A stretch of 17,181 bases of DNA from Actinomycetota bacterium. GTDB lineage: Bacteria > Actinomycetota > UBA4738 > HRBIN12. A model generated the notes under the pieces. That model saw nothing but the letters and a program-made list of their open reading frames with translations. It was not told where the DNA came from and did no database searches. Below are positions 1-7,787 of the stretch, piece after piece. Made by a program: the position numbers and the translations under genes. Each line of letters opens with the position of its first letter. Position 1 is the stretch's first letter. Where the stretch lies: NCBI GenBank assembly GCA_005885325.1, contig VAYX01000017.1, forward strand, positions 1 through 17,181, given 5' to 3'.

Positions 1-264
1 CTCATCTACTACCGAGCCGACGGGCCCGACGCCCTCCAGCAGGCGGTGGTGGACCGCCTCGCCTCGCTCGCCCGCGCGCAGGACAAGGTCATCATGGCCC
101 CGTATCCGAACCTCCCGAGCGGCACGTCGTTGGCTCTGGCCGCGTGGAACAAGCTCTGGGAGTGCCCGGCCGCCGTGACGGCGGACCAGGCGCGAACGAT
201 CGCGTCGGGGTTCATCCAGGCTTACCGGGGCACCAGCAACGCGCCCGAGCCACGCGCCGCCTGA
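1..264 (+). CDS. DUF3105 domain protein, C-terminal part only
   Basis: This is the 3' end of a gene that begins before the window. Frame 1 is open from base 1 and ends at TGA 262-264, giving 87 residues. The visible part reads LIYYRADGPDALQQAVVDRL, then a stretch with APYPNLPSG, LALAAWNKLWEC and a final helix. This pattern of a YYR strand, a helix, a 'PYP' turn, an 'AAW' strand and a Cys matches the end of DUF3105 proteins as I remember them. These are small, usually membrane-anchored actinobacterial proteins of unknown function. The N-terminal anchor is outside the window. The gene converges on the SpoIID gene with only 9 bases between the stop codons. I see no link to the polysaccharide genes. 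Confidence 0.72.
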   Translation, partial: LIYYRADGPDALQQAVVDRLASLARAQDKVIMAPYPNLPSGTSLALAAWNKLWECPAAVTADQARTIASGFIQAYRGTSNAPEPRAA

Positions 265-273
265 GATCCGAGC

Positions 274-1791
274 TCAGCTCGCCCGGCAGGCTCCCGACGC
301 CGAGCACGTGATCTTGCCTCGCTCGAACGTGGCGCGGGTCGCGCCGTTCTTCAGCGTCGCCACGTCGCTCGTGGGGAACCCGAACTTCCCCTTCGGGCCA
401 CTCTTCTTCAGATAGAAGTCGAGGACCGAGCCGGACAGCATGTGCGGGCCGGTCTCTGACTTGAAGTAGATGGCGCCCCGTTGGAATTGCTGACGGAGGC
501 CGCCGGCCACGGGCACTTCCGGCGAGGTCGGGAGCCCGGCGCGGCAGTTGGTGGCGTCGTACTTCTGCCGGATGCTGCCGGTGATCTGGCGGTTCGCGTT
601 CACCCACACCCGGTCATCGGGTAGGTCGAGGGCCGAGCGAAGCGTGGAGCCACTCACCTCTGCCGTCCCCGACGCTCCCTGGACGACGGTGGTGACGATC
701 CGCCCCGAAACCCCCCGCACCGTGTCCGAAAAGCCCGTGACCGGCCCGATGCCGAGGCCGAGCCTCCGGGTGACCCGGTCGGCCGGAAGCGAGAGGTCCC
801 ACACGGCGTTCGGGTTGGCCAAGGTGTAGTCACCGGGATCGCACACGCCGCGCAGGTAGGGGATCGGCGTTCCACCCCACACGTTCTCGTTGTCCTCGGT
901 GAATCCTCCACTCGAAGACATGTAGAACGCCTGGATGGTCTGGCCCTGGTACGTCACGACCTCGCCCGCCGTCGCATCGACCGCGGCCACCCACCGGTCG
1001 CCGTCCAGTCCGGCCTCCTTGTCCCAGCCCGCGTACACCTGGTCGAAGGAGCTCGCGAACAGCGCACAGTTGCATACGGGCCGGTGCTGCCCGGAGGTGG
1101 CCGCCTTGGTGAATGCATAGGTCCGGGCCGCGATAGCCTGCGCCTGGAGGGCTGGGGTCGGCCAGCTGCTGGGGACCTCCGCCAGGCCGTAGAGGTACTC
1201 CTCGTCCCCCACGACGAGGATCATCCGCTCACGACATCCCGACGGGCAGTTGTACAGGTTGAGCTCGATGAAACCCCGGCTGTAGGCGTGCCCAGCCTCG
1301 GCAACCATGACGCGGACGCCGTTGCCGTAGGCAACGAACAGGTTGTTGGCGGGGTCGCCGACATCCTCCCCCACCTTCGTTCCCGTCCCATCGAGGATCC
1401 TGTACGCCTGGCCGGCCACCTGCACGGTCCAGGTCTCGCCCTCGGGGACCGTGGCCACCACCTCGCCGGAGTTCGGGTCGCCGAGTCGGAGGTCGGCCGG
1501 TCCGCCGGTCGGCGTCAGCCGGACCTTCTGCTTGCTCTGGACCAATCCGACTCGGAGTTTGCCCGGCGGCGAGGGGGCCGGAGCCACCTTGGTGCCCGAG
1601 TAGAAGTGGGTCAGGATCCGAGCCTGTCCCCATCCCTGCTTGGCCATCCCGTACGCGCCCCACTGCGACATCCCGAGGCCGTGGCCCCATCCGGAGCCGA
1701 AGAACCGGAACGAGTCGGCGGCATGCCCGGCTTCGGCAGGCAGGATGATCGCCACGGACAAGACCAGGGCGAACGCAATGGCTTTCCTCAT
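274..1791 (-). CDS. Secreted SpoIID/LytB-domain protein with C-terminal LGFP-like module
   Basis: 505 residues from ATG 1791. An in-frame ATG at 1821 would add 10 residues, but 1791 is preceded by GGAG at 4 bases and starts a clean signal peptide (MRKAIAFALVLSVAI..., cleavage near AGHAA, residue 25). The SpoIID signatures are GWGHGLGMSQWGAYGMA (34-50), YLYGLAEVPSSW (199-210) followed by ALQAQAIAARTYAF (214-227), and SSSGG (292-296). In SpoIID the Glu of the second block is the catalytic residue of a lytic transglycosylase acting on stem-peptide-free glycan; here it is Glu205. Residues 430-495 look like one LGFP-type repeat (FQRGAIY..., KFGFPTSD, FERGKI), a module found in actinobacterial wall enzymes. 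The likely role is wall glycan cleavage or remodelling outside the membrane. It is last in the minus-strand run, 31 bases after the nucleotidyltransferase stop, and may have its own promoter. Confidence 0.88.
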   Translation of the reverse strand: MRKAIAFALVLSVAIILPAEAGHAADSFRFFGSGWGHGLGMSQWGAYGMAKQGWGQARILTHFYSGTKVAPAPSPPGKLRVGLVQSKQKVRLTPTGGPADLRLGDPNSGEVVATVPEGETWTVQVAGQAYRILDGTGTKVGEDVGDPANNLFVAYGNGVRVMVAEAGHAYSRGFIELNLYNCPSGCRERMILVVGDEEYLYGLAEVPSSWPTPALQAQAIAARTYAFTKAATSGQHRPVCNCALFASSFDQVYAGWDKEAGLDGDRWVAAVDATAGEVVTYQGQTIQAFYMSSSGGFTEDNENVWGGTPIPYLRGVCDPGDYTLANPNAVWDLSLPADRVTRRLGLGIGPVTGFSDTVRGVSGRIVTTVVQGASGTAEVSGSTLRSALDLPDDRVWVNANRQITGSIRQKYDATNCRAGLPTSPEVPVAGGLRQQFQRGAIYFKSETGPHMLSGSVLDFYLKKSGPKGKFGFPTSDVATLKNGATRATFERGKITCSASGACRAS

Positions 1792-1819
1792 GGCACTCCG
1801 GGGGTCCCAACGGGGCCGC

Positions 1820-1825
1820 ACCCTA
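1820..1825 (-). promoter_or_regulatory. Possible -10 box (TAGGGT) for the SpoIID gene
   Basis: TAGGGT lies 28 bases before the SpoIID ATG and overlaps the TAG stop of the nucleotidyltransferase gene. It is preceded by TGTGC, giving an extended -10 look. No convincing -35 hexamer is seen. The spacing leaves room for a leader with the GGAG ribosome site. This would allow SpoIID to be expressed apart from the export genes. Inference from pattern only. Confidence 0.3.
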
Positions 1826-2872
1826 GCACATCGGCGGGCCAGGTTCCGCGCCTAACCCCTCGGGCGCCTCCCCGCCGGCGGAGATCCGCGCCCCGCGCAC
1901 GCTCGCTCCGGGGCGAACCCTCGCAGAAGCCGCGAGCGCGGACCCGATGACCGTGGCCCCCACCCCCACCACCGAGCCAGGCCCGAGGATCGAGCCGACC
2001 ACCTTCGCTCCCTGCTCGACGACGGCGCCCGCGTGGAGCACGGAGTCGTCGATCTCCGCGCCCGGGCCAACCGACGCACCCGCGCCCACCACGACCCACC
2101 GGCCGAGGTGCGCGCGGAGATCGACGACCGCCCCGTCGGCCACGAACGGCGCCGGATAGCGTTCGCCCTCCACCTTCCCCTCGAGGATGTCGAAGTGCGC
2201 CCGCAGATAGGTGTCCGGGGTGCCGATGTCGAGCCAGTACGAATCGGTGACGAACCCGAACACGCGGCGCCCCGCCTCGATGAGCGCGGGGAAGATCCGT
2301 CGCTCGATCGAGACGTTCCCGCCCTCCGCCCATTCGGCCAGCGCCCCCGGTTCGAGGACGTAGGTTCCCGCGTTCACGTCGCCGGGCACCGGCTCCTCGG
2401 GCTTCTCCCGAAACTCGAGCACCCGGCCGTCGGGTCCCGTCGGCACCAGCCCGAATGCCCGCGCGTCCTCGACGGGGTGGAGCGCGATGGTGGCGTCTGC
2501 TCCCCGCTCCCGGTGGAAGGCGGCCATGGCGGTGAGGTCGAGGTCGGTCAGGATGTCGCCGTTCAACGCGAGGAACGGCTCATCGCCCAGCTGCCCCATG
2601 GCGTTCACGATGGCCCCGCCGGTTCCAAGCGGTTCCGGTTCGGTGATCCACGTGATCGCGGGGTCGCCCCGGCGGGCCTCGATGAAGTCGTGGAACGTCG
2701 ACTCGAGGTAGGGGGAGGAAAGCACGACCTCGTGGATCCCGTGGCGTGCCAGGTGGTCCAAGACGTGGTCCAGGCTGGGCCGGTCCATGAGCGGAAGGAG
2801 CGGCTTGGGGATGGTCTCGGTCAGGGGACGAAGCCGCGTTCCCTCCCCCCCGACGAGGACGACCGCTCTCAT
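1823..2872 (-). CDS. Sugar-1-phosphate nucleotidyltransferase (NDP-sugar pyrophosphorylase) with left-handed beta-helix tail
   Basis: 349 residues from ATG 2872; a GTG at 2881, in frame and 6 bases after the EamA stop, would add three residues. The N-terminal domain has the nucleotidyltransferase fold signatures GGEGTRLRPLT (8-18), the KP at 23-24, LGTGGA (82-87), NGD (104-106, metal-binding Asp), REKP (155-158), VNAGTYVLEP (166-175) and YWLDIGTPDTY (212-222). Residues about 245-330 are hexapeptide-repeat-like (VVGAGASVGPGAEI...), as in bacterial mannose-1-phosphate guanylyltransferases and related glucose-1-phosphate nucleotidylyltransferases. The reaction is NTP plus sugar-1-phosphate to NDP-sugar plus pyrophosphate in the cytosol. 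The nucleotide and sugar cannot be fixed from sequence; GDP-mannose synthesis is the most common assignment for this architecture. It probably supplies a donor to the glycosyltransferases upstream in the same run. Confidence 0.85.
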   Translation of the reverse strand: MRAVVLVGGEGTRLRPLTETIPKPLLPLMDRPSLDHVLDHLARHGIHEVVLSSPYLESTFHDFIEARRGDPAITWITEPEPLGTGGAIVNAMGQLGDEPFLALNGDILTDLDLTAMAAFHRERGADATIALHPVEDARAFGLVPTGPDGRVLEFREKPEEPVPGDVNAGTYVLEPGALAEWAEGGNVSIERRIFPALIEAGRRVFGFVTDSYWLDIGTPDTYLRAHFDILEGKVEGERYPAPFVADGAVVDLRAHLGRWVVVGAGASVGPGAEIDDSVLHAGAVVEQGAKVVGSILGPGSVVGVGATVIGSALAASARVRPGASVRGARISAGGEAPEGLGAEPGPPMC

Positions 2873-2887
2873 CGGCGGCACGTCATC

Positions 2888-3265
2888 TCAGCCGTGCGGC
2901 GTCCGGGAGACCAGGAAGATGCCGGCGACGATGAACGCCACCCCCGCCCACCGGAGCGGCGGAACCCTCTGGTCCAGGATGAACAGGTCGAAGAGGAGGA
3001 TCAGCACGTAGGTGAGGGCCGCGAAGGGGTAGGCGAACGAGAGGGAGGCCCGGGACAGGACCACCAGCCAGACCAGGGCGGACAGCCCGAACAGAAACAG
3101 CCCGGCGTAGATCGCGGGCGTCGCGATCAGCACCCGCAACGACCGTGCGTTCAACCCGAACTTCTCCGGTGCGATCTGGTCGGTCACCCCGTTCATCCCG
3201 TGCTTCAGGGTGAGCTGGGCCACGGCGGCGACCGTCACCGACAGCAGGATCAAGGCGATGAGCAT
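2888..3265 (-). CDS. Small four-helix EamA/SMR-type transporter
   Basis: 125 residues from ATG 3265, almost all membrane: four hydrophobic segments at about 2-20, 46-68, 73-94 and 103-120. A conserved-looking AQLTLKHGMN follows in the first helix region, and SFAYPFAALTYVLILLFD spans helix three. This length and helix count fit half-size EamA/SMR proteins such as the ArnE/ArnF undecaprenyl-phosphate-aminoarabinose flippase subunits. Next to glycosyltransferases it may help flip a lipid-linked sugar, but that is inference; a drug or metabolite exporter is possible. The start is uncertain. A GTG at 3316 overlaps the ATPase stop as GTGA, has GGAGG 4 bases ahead and would add 17 residues with coding-like third positions. 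I prefer ATG 3265 because the first helix begins there and AAGGGA lies upstream. Confidence 0.78.
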   Translation of the reverse strand: MLIALILLSVTVAAVAQLTLKHGMNGVTDQIAPEKFGLNARSLRVLIATPAIYAGLFLFGLSALVWLVVLSRASLSFAYPFAALTYVLILLFDLFILDQRVPPLRWAGVAFIVAGIFLVSRTPHG

Positions 3266-3312
3266 GGCGAGGTTCCCTTTCTTCGATGTTGGGCCGGCGT
3301 GGTCGAGGGCGG

Positions 3313-4497
3313 TCACAGGTCCTCCACCTCGACGTCGACGGGCACGTCGACCCGGTCCTGGACCCGGACGGCATCGACGACGTCGAAACCGTACCGCTGG
3401 GTCTGGACGTGGTAGAGCCGGCCCGTCTGCTGTGAGGAGAGGCCGATCGTGACCCAATACTTGCCGGGGGTGTAGGGGAACGATGCGATCCGGAACCGGA
3501 CTCGCTTCTTCCCGTCGAACCGGTCGATGGAGATGCCGTGGGAGGACGTCCTGGCGTCGAGCACGGGGTAGTTCGTCGCACCGTCGAGGATGGCGAAGTC
3601 CACGTCGAGGTCGGCGACCGGCTCGTTCGTGCGGACGTCGACCTGGATGGTGAGGGGATCGCCCCGGCGCAGCGCGATCTCGCTCGCGCCCGATCCCCAG
3701 ATCAGCTCGACGCTCGCGATCTCGGCCTGCCGGGTCCCTTCCTCCGGCACGAACCCGGGGTCGGTGGTCCCCAACAGGACGTGGCGCATCTCGCGGACGA
3801 CGTCCGCGGGCGCACCCGCCGCGTGGACCTCCCCGTGGTGCAGCATCACGGCCCGATCGCAGATCTTCGTGACGGTGTCGAGCGCGTGGGTGACGAGCAC
3901 GATCGTCCGGCCGTCCCGCTGGAACCGGCGGATGCGATCCAAGCACTTCGCCTGGAACGCCTCGTCGCCCACGGCGAGCACCTCGTCGATCAGCAGGACC
4001 TCGGGGTCGACGTGCACGGCCACCGCGAACCCCAGGCGGACCAGCATCCCCGAGGAGTAGAACTTCACCTGGTTGTCCATGAAGTCCTCGAGCTCCGCGA
4101 AGGCCACGATGGCCTCGTAGGCGGCGTCCGTCTCGCGCCTCGACAAGCCGAGGAAGGATGCGTTCAGGTACACGTTCTCTCTGCCCGTGAGCTCGGGGTG
4201 GAAGCCCGCGCCGAGCTCGAGCAAGGCGGCCAGGCGCCCCCGCTGCCGCACGACCCCCGAGGTCGGACGGAGGATCCCGGCCACGATCTTGAGCAGGGTG
4301 GTCTTCCCCGAACCGTTGTGCCCGATCAGTCCGAGCGAGCTTCCCTCGGGGATGTCGAACGACACGTCACGAAGAGCCCAGAAGTCCTCGGCCCGCATCC
4401 GCGAATGGAGGAGCCGGGCCTTGAGCGACGTGGGCCGCTCCCGGTACAGCCGGAACTTCTTGCTGACGTCGGCCACCTCGAGCGCCGGTGCGCGCAC
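3313..4497 (-). CDS. wzt: ABC exporter ATPase of polysaccharide type with Wzt-like C-terminal domain
   Basis: 394 residues from GTG 4497. The open frame runs much further upstream but that part is shadow. GTG 4497 has GGAGGAG 8 bases ahead and starts 2 bases after the permease stop. The nucleotide-binding domain (about 1-240) has Walker A GHNGSGKTT (59-67), a long insert typical of the Wzt/TagH group, signature YSSGM (147-151), Walker B VLLIDE (167-172) and the switch His204. Residues about 250-394 form a separate beta-rich domain resembling Wzt_C, which in E. coli O9a Wzt binds the capped end of the finished O-polysaccharide before export. Together with the permease it should drive export of a lipid-linked glycopolymer across the cytoplasmic membrane. 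The presence of the C-terminal domain suggests end-recognition of a polymer finished inside the cell, rather than Wzy-type outside polymerisation. Confidence 0.9.
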   Translation of the reverse strand: MRAPALEVADVSKKFRLYRERPTSLKARLLHSRMRAEDFWALRDVSFDIPEGSSLGLIGHNGSGKTTLLKIVAGILRPTSGVVRQRGRLAALLELGAGFHPELTGRENVYLNASFLGLSRRETDAAYEAIVAFAELEDFMDNQVKFYSSGMLVRLGFAVAVHVDPEVLLIDEVLAVGDEAFQAKCLDRIRRFQRDGRTIVLVTHALDTVTKICDRAVMLHHGEVHAAGAPADVVREMRHVLLGTTDPGFVPEEGTRQAEIASVELIWGSGASEIALRRGDPLTIQVDVRTNEPVADLDVDFAILDGATNYPVLDARTSSHGISIDRFDGKKRVRFRIASFPYTPGKYWVTIGLSSQQTGRLYHVQTQRYGFDVVDAVRVQDRVDVPVDVEVEDL

Positions 4498-4499
4498 GC

Positions 4500-5405
4500 C
4501 TACAGCTCCTCCGCGAAGTCGCCGGACAGCTCGAAGAACCGACGCCACGTGTACAGCAGGAACACGAGCGACGCCGCGAGCACGGTGGCCAGCACCCCGG
4601 CCAGCCAGGCCAGGCTGACGTCGGGAAGGACCGGCCGTTCGCCCACCACCGGCCGGATCACCCCGTACAGGGCTCGCTGGAACCCCATGGCGATCGAGGC
4701 CAGCGGGTTCGCCAGATAGAGCCCCCACAGGCTCACGCCGAGGACCTTCCTCCCCTTCAGCACGTCCTTGACCAGGAAGCCCGAGTACACGATCGGCGTC
4801 ATCCAGAACCACACGAGGAGGGCGATGTTCAGCAGATGCTGGATGTCGCGGTACCGCACGTTCAGCGCCGCCAACCAGAACGTGAGCGCCAGCGTGAACA
4901 CGAGCAGCGTGGCGAACGCCAGCGGATAGATCGCCAGCTCGGGCAGGTGGAACCCGTACCCCGACGCCAGGATGAACAGCAGGAGCACGGCCGTCTGGAG
5001 GACGAAGTCCACCAGGGCCACGCCGACCGCCGAGAGCGGCAGCACCTCTCGGGGGAACGACACCTTCTTCACCAGGTTGGCGTTGTCGATCACCGAGCGG
5101 GCCCCGCCGGCGAGCGAGACGGAGAACAGGTTCCAGGCGAGCAGTCCCGAGAGGAGGTAGATGGGGAAGTGCGGGAACGAGTTGTGCGTGACCTTCACGA
5201 CGAACGTGAAGACGGCGAGGAACACGATGGGGTTGAGCAGCGACCACACCGCGCCGAGGACGGAGGCCGTGTACTTGACCTTCAGCTCCTTGCGAACCAG
5301 GTTCAGGAGGACCTCGCGTCGCTCGTAGACCTCCCGGACCCGGCGGCGCACCCGAAGCTTGGCCGGCTCGGAAGTTCGGACGACGGTCCCGGCGACGTCG
5401 CTCAC
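4500..5405 (-). CDS. wzm: ABC-2 type permease of a polysaccharide/teichoic acid exporter
   Basis: 301 residues, starting at GTG 5405, which overlaps the preceding glycosyltransferase stop by 4 bases (GTGA) and has GGGAGGG 6 bases ahead. An amphipathic cytosolic N-terminus with RREVLLNLVRKELKVKYTAS leads into about six membrane helices, the layout of ABC2_membrane permeases such as Wzm and TagG/TarG. LLSGLLAWNLFSVSL and SFPREVLPLSAV are typical of this family, as is WFWMTPIVYS. It should form the membrane channel with the ATPase whose gene follows 2 bases later. Whether the cargo is O-antigen-like, teichoic-acid-like or another wall glycan cannot be told from the permease. Tight stop-start coupling on both sides indicates one transcript and balanced synthesis with its partner. 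Confidence 0.92.
   Translation of the reverse strand: MSDVAGTVVRTSEPAKLRVRRRVREVYERREVLLNLVRKELKVKYTASVLGAVWSLLNPIVFLAVFTFVVKVTHNSFPHFPIYLLSGLLAWNLFSVSLAGGARSVIDNANLVKKVSFPREVLPLSAVGVALVDFVLQTAVLLLFILASGYGFHLPELAIYPLAFATLLVFTLALTFWLAALNVRYRDIQHLLNIALLVWFWMTPIVYSGFLVKDVLKGRKVLGVSLWGLYLANPLASIAMGFQRALYGVIRPVVGERPVLPDVSLAWLAGVLATVLAASLVFLLYTWRRFFELSGDFAEEL
4506..4512 (-). promoter_or_regulatory. Ribosome binding site fixing the ATPase GTG start
   Basis: GGAGGAG on the minus strand, 8 bases before GTG 4497 and inside the last codons of the permease. It is the strongest Shine-Dalgarno-like match near this junction. It decides the start of the ATPase against the long open frame upstream. Confidence 0.7.
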
Positions 5406-6736
5406 GGTCCGCCCTCCCTGGGGGTGAGCTCCTCGAGGGCGCGCGCATACGACAGGCCGTATCCCCGTGCGACGTGCTCACCCGTGACGCTGAGGTCGAC
5501 GAGGGATCGGGCCCACCGGGCCAGGGCCAGGTGGGCCGGGTCGCGCACCAGCGCGAGCGTTCGCTCGATCGCCGCGGCGTACCCGCGAGCGGTCGCATCC
5601 TCACGGGCCTGCTGCTCCACGTGGGCCCGGGCCCGATCGCCGATGCCGGCCGCGAGCGCAGGGTCTCCGGCCAGCCGATCGATCGCCGCCGCCACCTCGC
5701 TTGGGTCCGGTCGTCCCGACGAGACGCGTACCACCAGATCCTCGGGAAGATCCAAGTACGAGCCGATCCCCGAGACGATGGCGGGCGTGCCGCACTGCAT
5801 GGCGCGGGCCAGGGACCCGCTGACCTCGCCCCGATGCGGGTGACGGAGATCCATCACGACGTCCGCGGCGCACATCCAGCCCAGGAAGTCCCCATCGGAG
5901 ACGTCGGGAAGGAGGGTGACGCGCTCACCCAGCGCGCTCTCCCGGACGACGGCGTCGACGTCGTAGCCCTCGATCCTCCGGCCCACCAGCACGAGATGCA
6001 CCGTTGCGGGAAGCGTTCGGACGGCCTCGGCAACCACATCGAGGAGCTTCGCCGGATTCAGGTCGCCGAAGACGCCGACCAGGGTCCGCATCCCACGGGC
6101 CTCGAGTGGTTGGCGGAGGGACGTCCGGCGCGCCCGGGCGCGCCGGACGTCCCCCTCCCGCTCCACGACCGGATGCGGCACGACGAATACCGGGGTCTTG
6201 GACCCGAGCTCTCGCAGGTACCGCCGGCCGAACTCCGAATGGACCACGATCCCCCGGGCCCGGCGCGCGACGTGCGCGGCCCACGGCACGCGAAGCGGTT
6301 CGCTCCGTACCAGGTCCTCCGATCGGATCCTGTCCACGTTCCGGATGGCCTCGCGCAACGAGCGACGCCCGACCGGGTCGCCCCTGGCCACCATGCCCTT
6401 CACGAAGTCGTCCAGAGCCAGGTCGTGCAGGACGACGAGGCCGGGGACCCGGATGGCATCGCGGTAGATATCTCGGTGGAACTCCACGTTGTTGCCGAGG
6501 TGGTATACGCACAACGCGTACCAGGGAAGCGCGCCCTCGAACCTGCGGGAGGCCGGCCAGATGGCCTCGATCCGCTGGCGCTCGCGGAACCCGGTCCGCT
6601 CGAGCCCGTCGAGGACGGCCCTGGAGTACGTGGCGATGCCGGTGGGGGCGGGCGGCATCGGCGAAAGCCAGGCGACCCGGTCCCGGAGACGCTCGCCCCA
6701 CAGGCGGCGGGCGATGATCTCCCTGACGCCGGCCAT
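5402..6736 (-). CDS. GT4-like glycosyltransferase (GT-B fold)
   Basis: 444 residues from ATG 6736, one base after the stop of the preceding glycosyltransferase; the frame is open further upstream but that lies inside the neighbour. The N-terminal half has RVAWLSPMPPAPTGIATYS, the GT-B entry loop, and HLGNNVEFH and VVLHDL strands. The C-terminal half begins near LVGVFGDLNPAKLLD and has VHLVLVGRR, then GEVSGSLARAMQCGTP (about 303-318). In GT4 enzymes this last block normally carries the EX7E donor-binding pair; here the second position is Arg311, a pattern I associate with the GETSGSL subgroup. It should transfer a sugar from a nucleotide donor to a lipid-linked acceptor at the inner face of the membrane; donor and linkage are unknown. 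Its place directly before the exporter genes argues for a role in making the exported polymer. Confidence 0.82.
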   Translation of the reverse strand: MAGVREIIARRLWGERLRDRVAWLSPMPPAPTGIATYSRAVLDGLERTGFRERQRIEAIWPASRRFEGALPWYALCVYHLGNNVEFHRDIYRDAIRVPGLVVLHDLALDDFVKGMVARGDPVGRRSLREAIRNVDRIRSEDLVRSEPLRVPWAAHVARRARGIVVHSEFGRRYLRELGSKTPVFVVPHPVVEREGDVRRARARRTSLRQPLEARGMRTLVGVFGDLNPAKLLDVVAEAVRTLPATVHLVLVGRRIEGYDVDAVVRESALGERVTLLPDVSDGDFLGWMCAADVVMDLRHPHRGEVSGSLARAMQCGTPAIVSGIGSYLDLPEDLVVRVSSGRPDPSEVAAAIDRLAGDPALAAGIGDRARAHVEQQAREDATARGYAAAIERTLALVRDPAHLALARWARSLVDLSVTGEHVARGYGLSYARALEELTPREGGP

Positions 6737-6737
6737 G

Positions 6738-7787
6738 TCAGTCCAGCAGGCGGGCCACGACCTCGGGCCACGCCGGGACGGTGGCCCGGAGCCTCTCGTT
6801 CCCCTCCGTTCCCATCCGGGCAACCAGAGCCCGGTCGGCGAAGAGGCGGTCGAGGGCTTCGGCGATCGCCTCGGGCCGGGGCGGCGCGACGAGCCCGGTC
6901 TCGCCGTCGGTGACGAGCTCGAGGGGCCCCCCGCTGTCGTCGAGCGTCACGACGGGGCGTTTGGCCGCGAAGCCCTCCAGGGTCACGTAGCCGTAGTCCT
7001 CGTCGAACGGCCCGTAGTACACGCCCAGGGCGCCGAGGTACAGGCGGTGCAGGTCCTCGTCCGTCAGGCCGACCTTGAGCGAGACCCGATCCTCCAGCCC
7101 GAGCGATCGGATCTGCTCCCGGATGGCCGGCTCGTCGGGGCCGGAGCCCACGAGCACAAGCCGAACGCCCGTCCTCACGTGTCGCATCGCCTCGACCGCG
7201 AGGGACTGACGCTTCAGGGCCTCCAGGCGACTGGGGAACACGATCGAGTCGCCGTACGGGCCGGCCTCCAGGCCGAGCAGCGCCTCGCTGATGGGCGAGT
7301 GGTGGTACAGCACCTCCGAGGGCACCCGGATGGAGTTCCAAAGGCGGTCTTGGACGTTGCGCGAGTTCGTGAACACCCGCTTGGCCTCGGACAGCGCGAT
7401 GCGATCTGACTGGTGGATCATGTCCCGGACGACCGGGCCCTCCTCCTGCCGGGAGAGATCGGCGAACTCCGGATGCTCCCAGAGCTCATAGGCCGAGCGG
7501 TGCTGGTGGATCAGCCACACGATCTTCCGTTCGTGCGGCACGAGGTACGCGGGGAACTTCAACGCCACGACGGCATCGATGGGCAGCCCGTTCGACTCGG
7601 CGATGTCCAGGCTCCGCCACACCGCCATCTGATGCAGGAGCTCGGCCGCCGGGTACCACTTCCCCGCCACGGTCACCATCTCTGCGTCGTGGCCCGCGGC
7701 CCGGAGCGCGCGAACCAGCGATTCGGTATGGGTCTCGGCCCCGCCGCGGACGAACGGGGTCTGGGCGTGGCAGACCGCGATCCTCAT
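6738..7787 (-). CDS. GT4 family glycosyltransferase
   Basis: 349 residues from ATG 7787. That ATG overlaps the TGA that would end the coiled-coil reading frame upstream (ATGA), supporting this start, and MRIAVCHAQTPFVRGGAETH is a standard GT4 N-terminus with the GGAE loop. The donor half has SIVFPSRLEALKRQSLAVEA, VRLVLVGSGPDE, and the intact EX7E motif in DEDYGYVTLEGFAAKRPV, followed by GGPLELV and DGETGLV. It is a retaining GT-B enzyme by family. Acceptor and sugar cannot be read from sequence. It is followed one base later by a second glycosyltransferase, so the two probably act in succession on the same glycan. Confidence 0.88.
   Translation of the reverse strand: MRIAVCHAQTPFVRGGAETHTESLVRALRAAGHDAEMVTVAGKWYPAAELLHQMAVWRSLDIAESNGLPIDAVVALKFPAYLVPHERKIVWLIHQHRSAYELWEHPEFADLSRQEEGPVVRDMIHQSDRIALSEAKRVFTNSRNVQDRLWNSIRVPSEVLYHHSPISEALLGLEAGPYGDSIVFPSRLEALKRQSLAVEAMRHVRTGVRLVLVGSGPDEPAIREQIRSLGLEDRVSLKVGLTDEDLHRLYLGALGVYYGPFDEDYGYVTLEGFAAKRPVVTLDDSGGPLELVTDGETGLVAPPRPEAIAEALDRLFADRALVARMGTEGNERLRATVPAWPEVVARLLD

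Noticed and set aside
269..281. Perfect inverted repeat CGAGC-TCA-GCTCG at the convergent ends of the DUF3105 and SpoIID genes
   Set aside because: Only a 5-bp stem, no T tract, and it overlaps the SpoIID stop codon. A chance palindrome is likely in this composition, so I do not call a terminator.
2033..3415. Long plus-strand open frame of 460 codons
   Set aside because: It lies antisense to the nucleotidyltransferase and EamA/SMR genes, has a low-complexity charged product rich in Arg, His, Gln and Gly, and no family motif. It is a shadow caused by high GC.
4500..5604. N-terminal 369 codons of the open frame that includes the ABC ATPase
   Set aside because: This part overlaps the permease in another frame and is Arg/Pro/Gly-rich. 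The ribosome site at 4506-4512 and the motif layout place the true start at GTG 4497.
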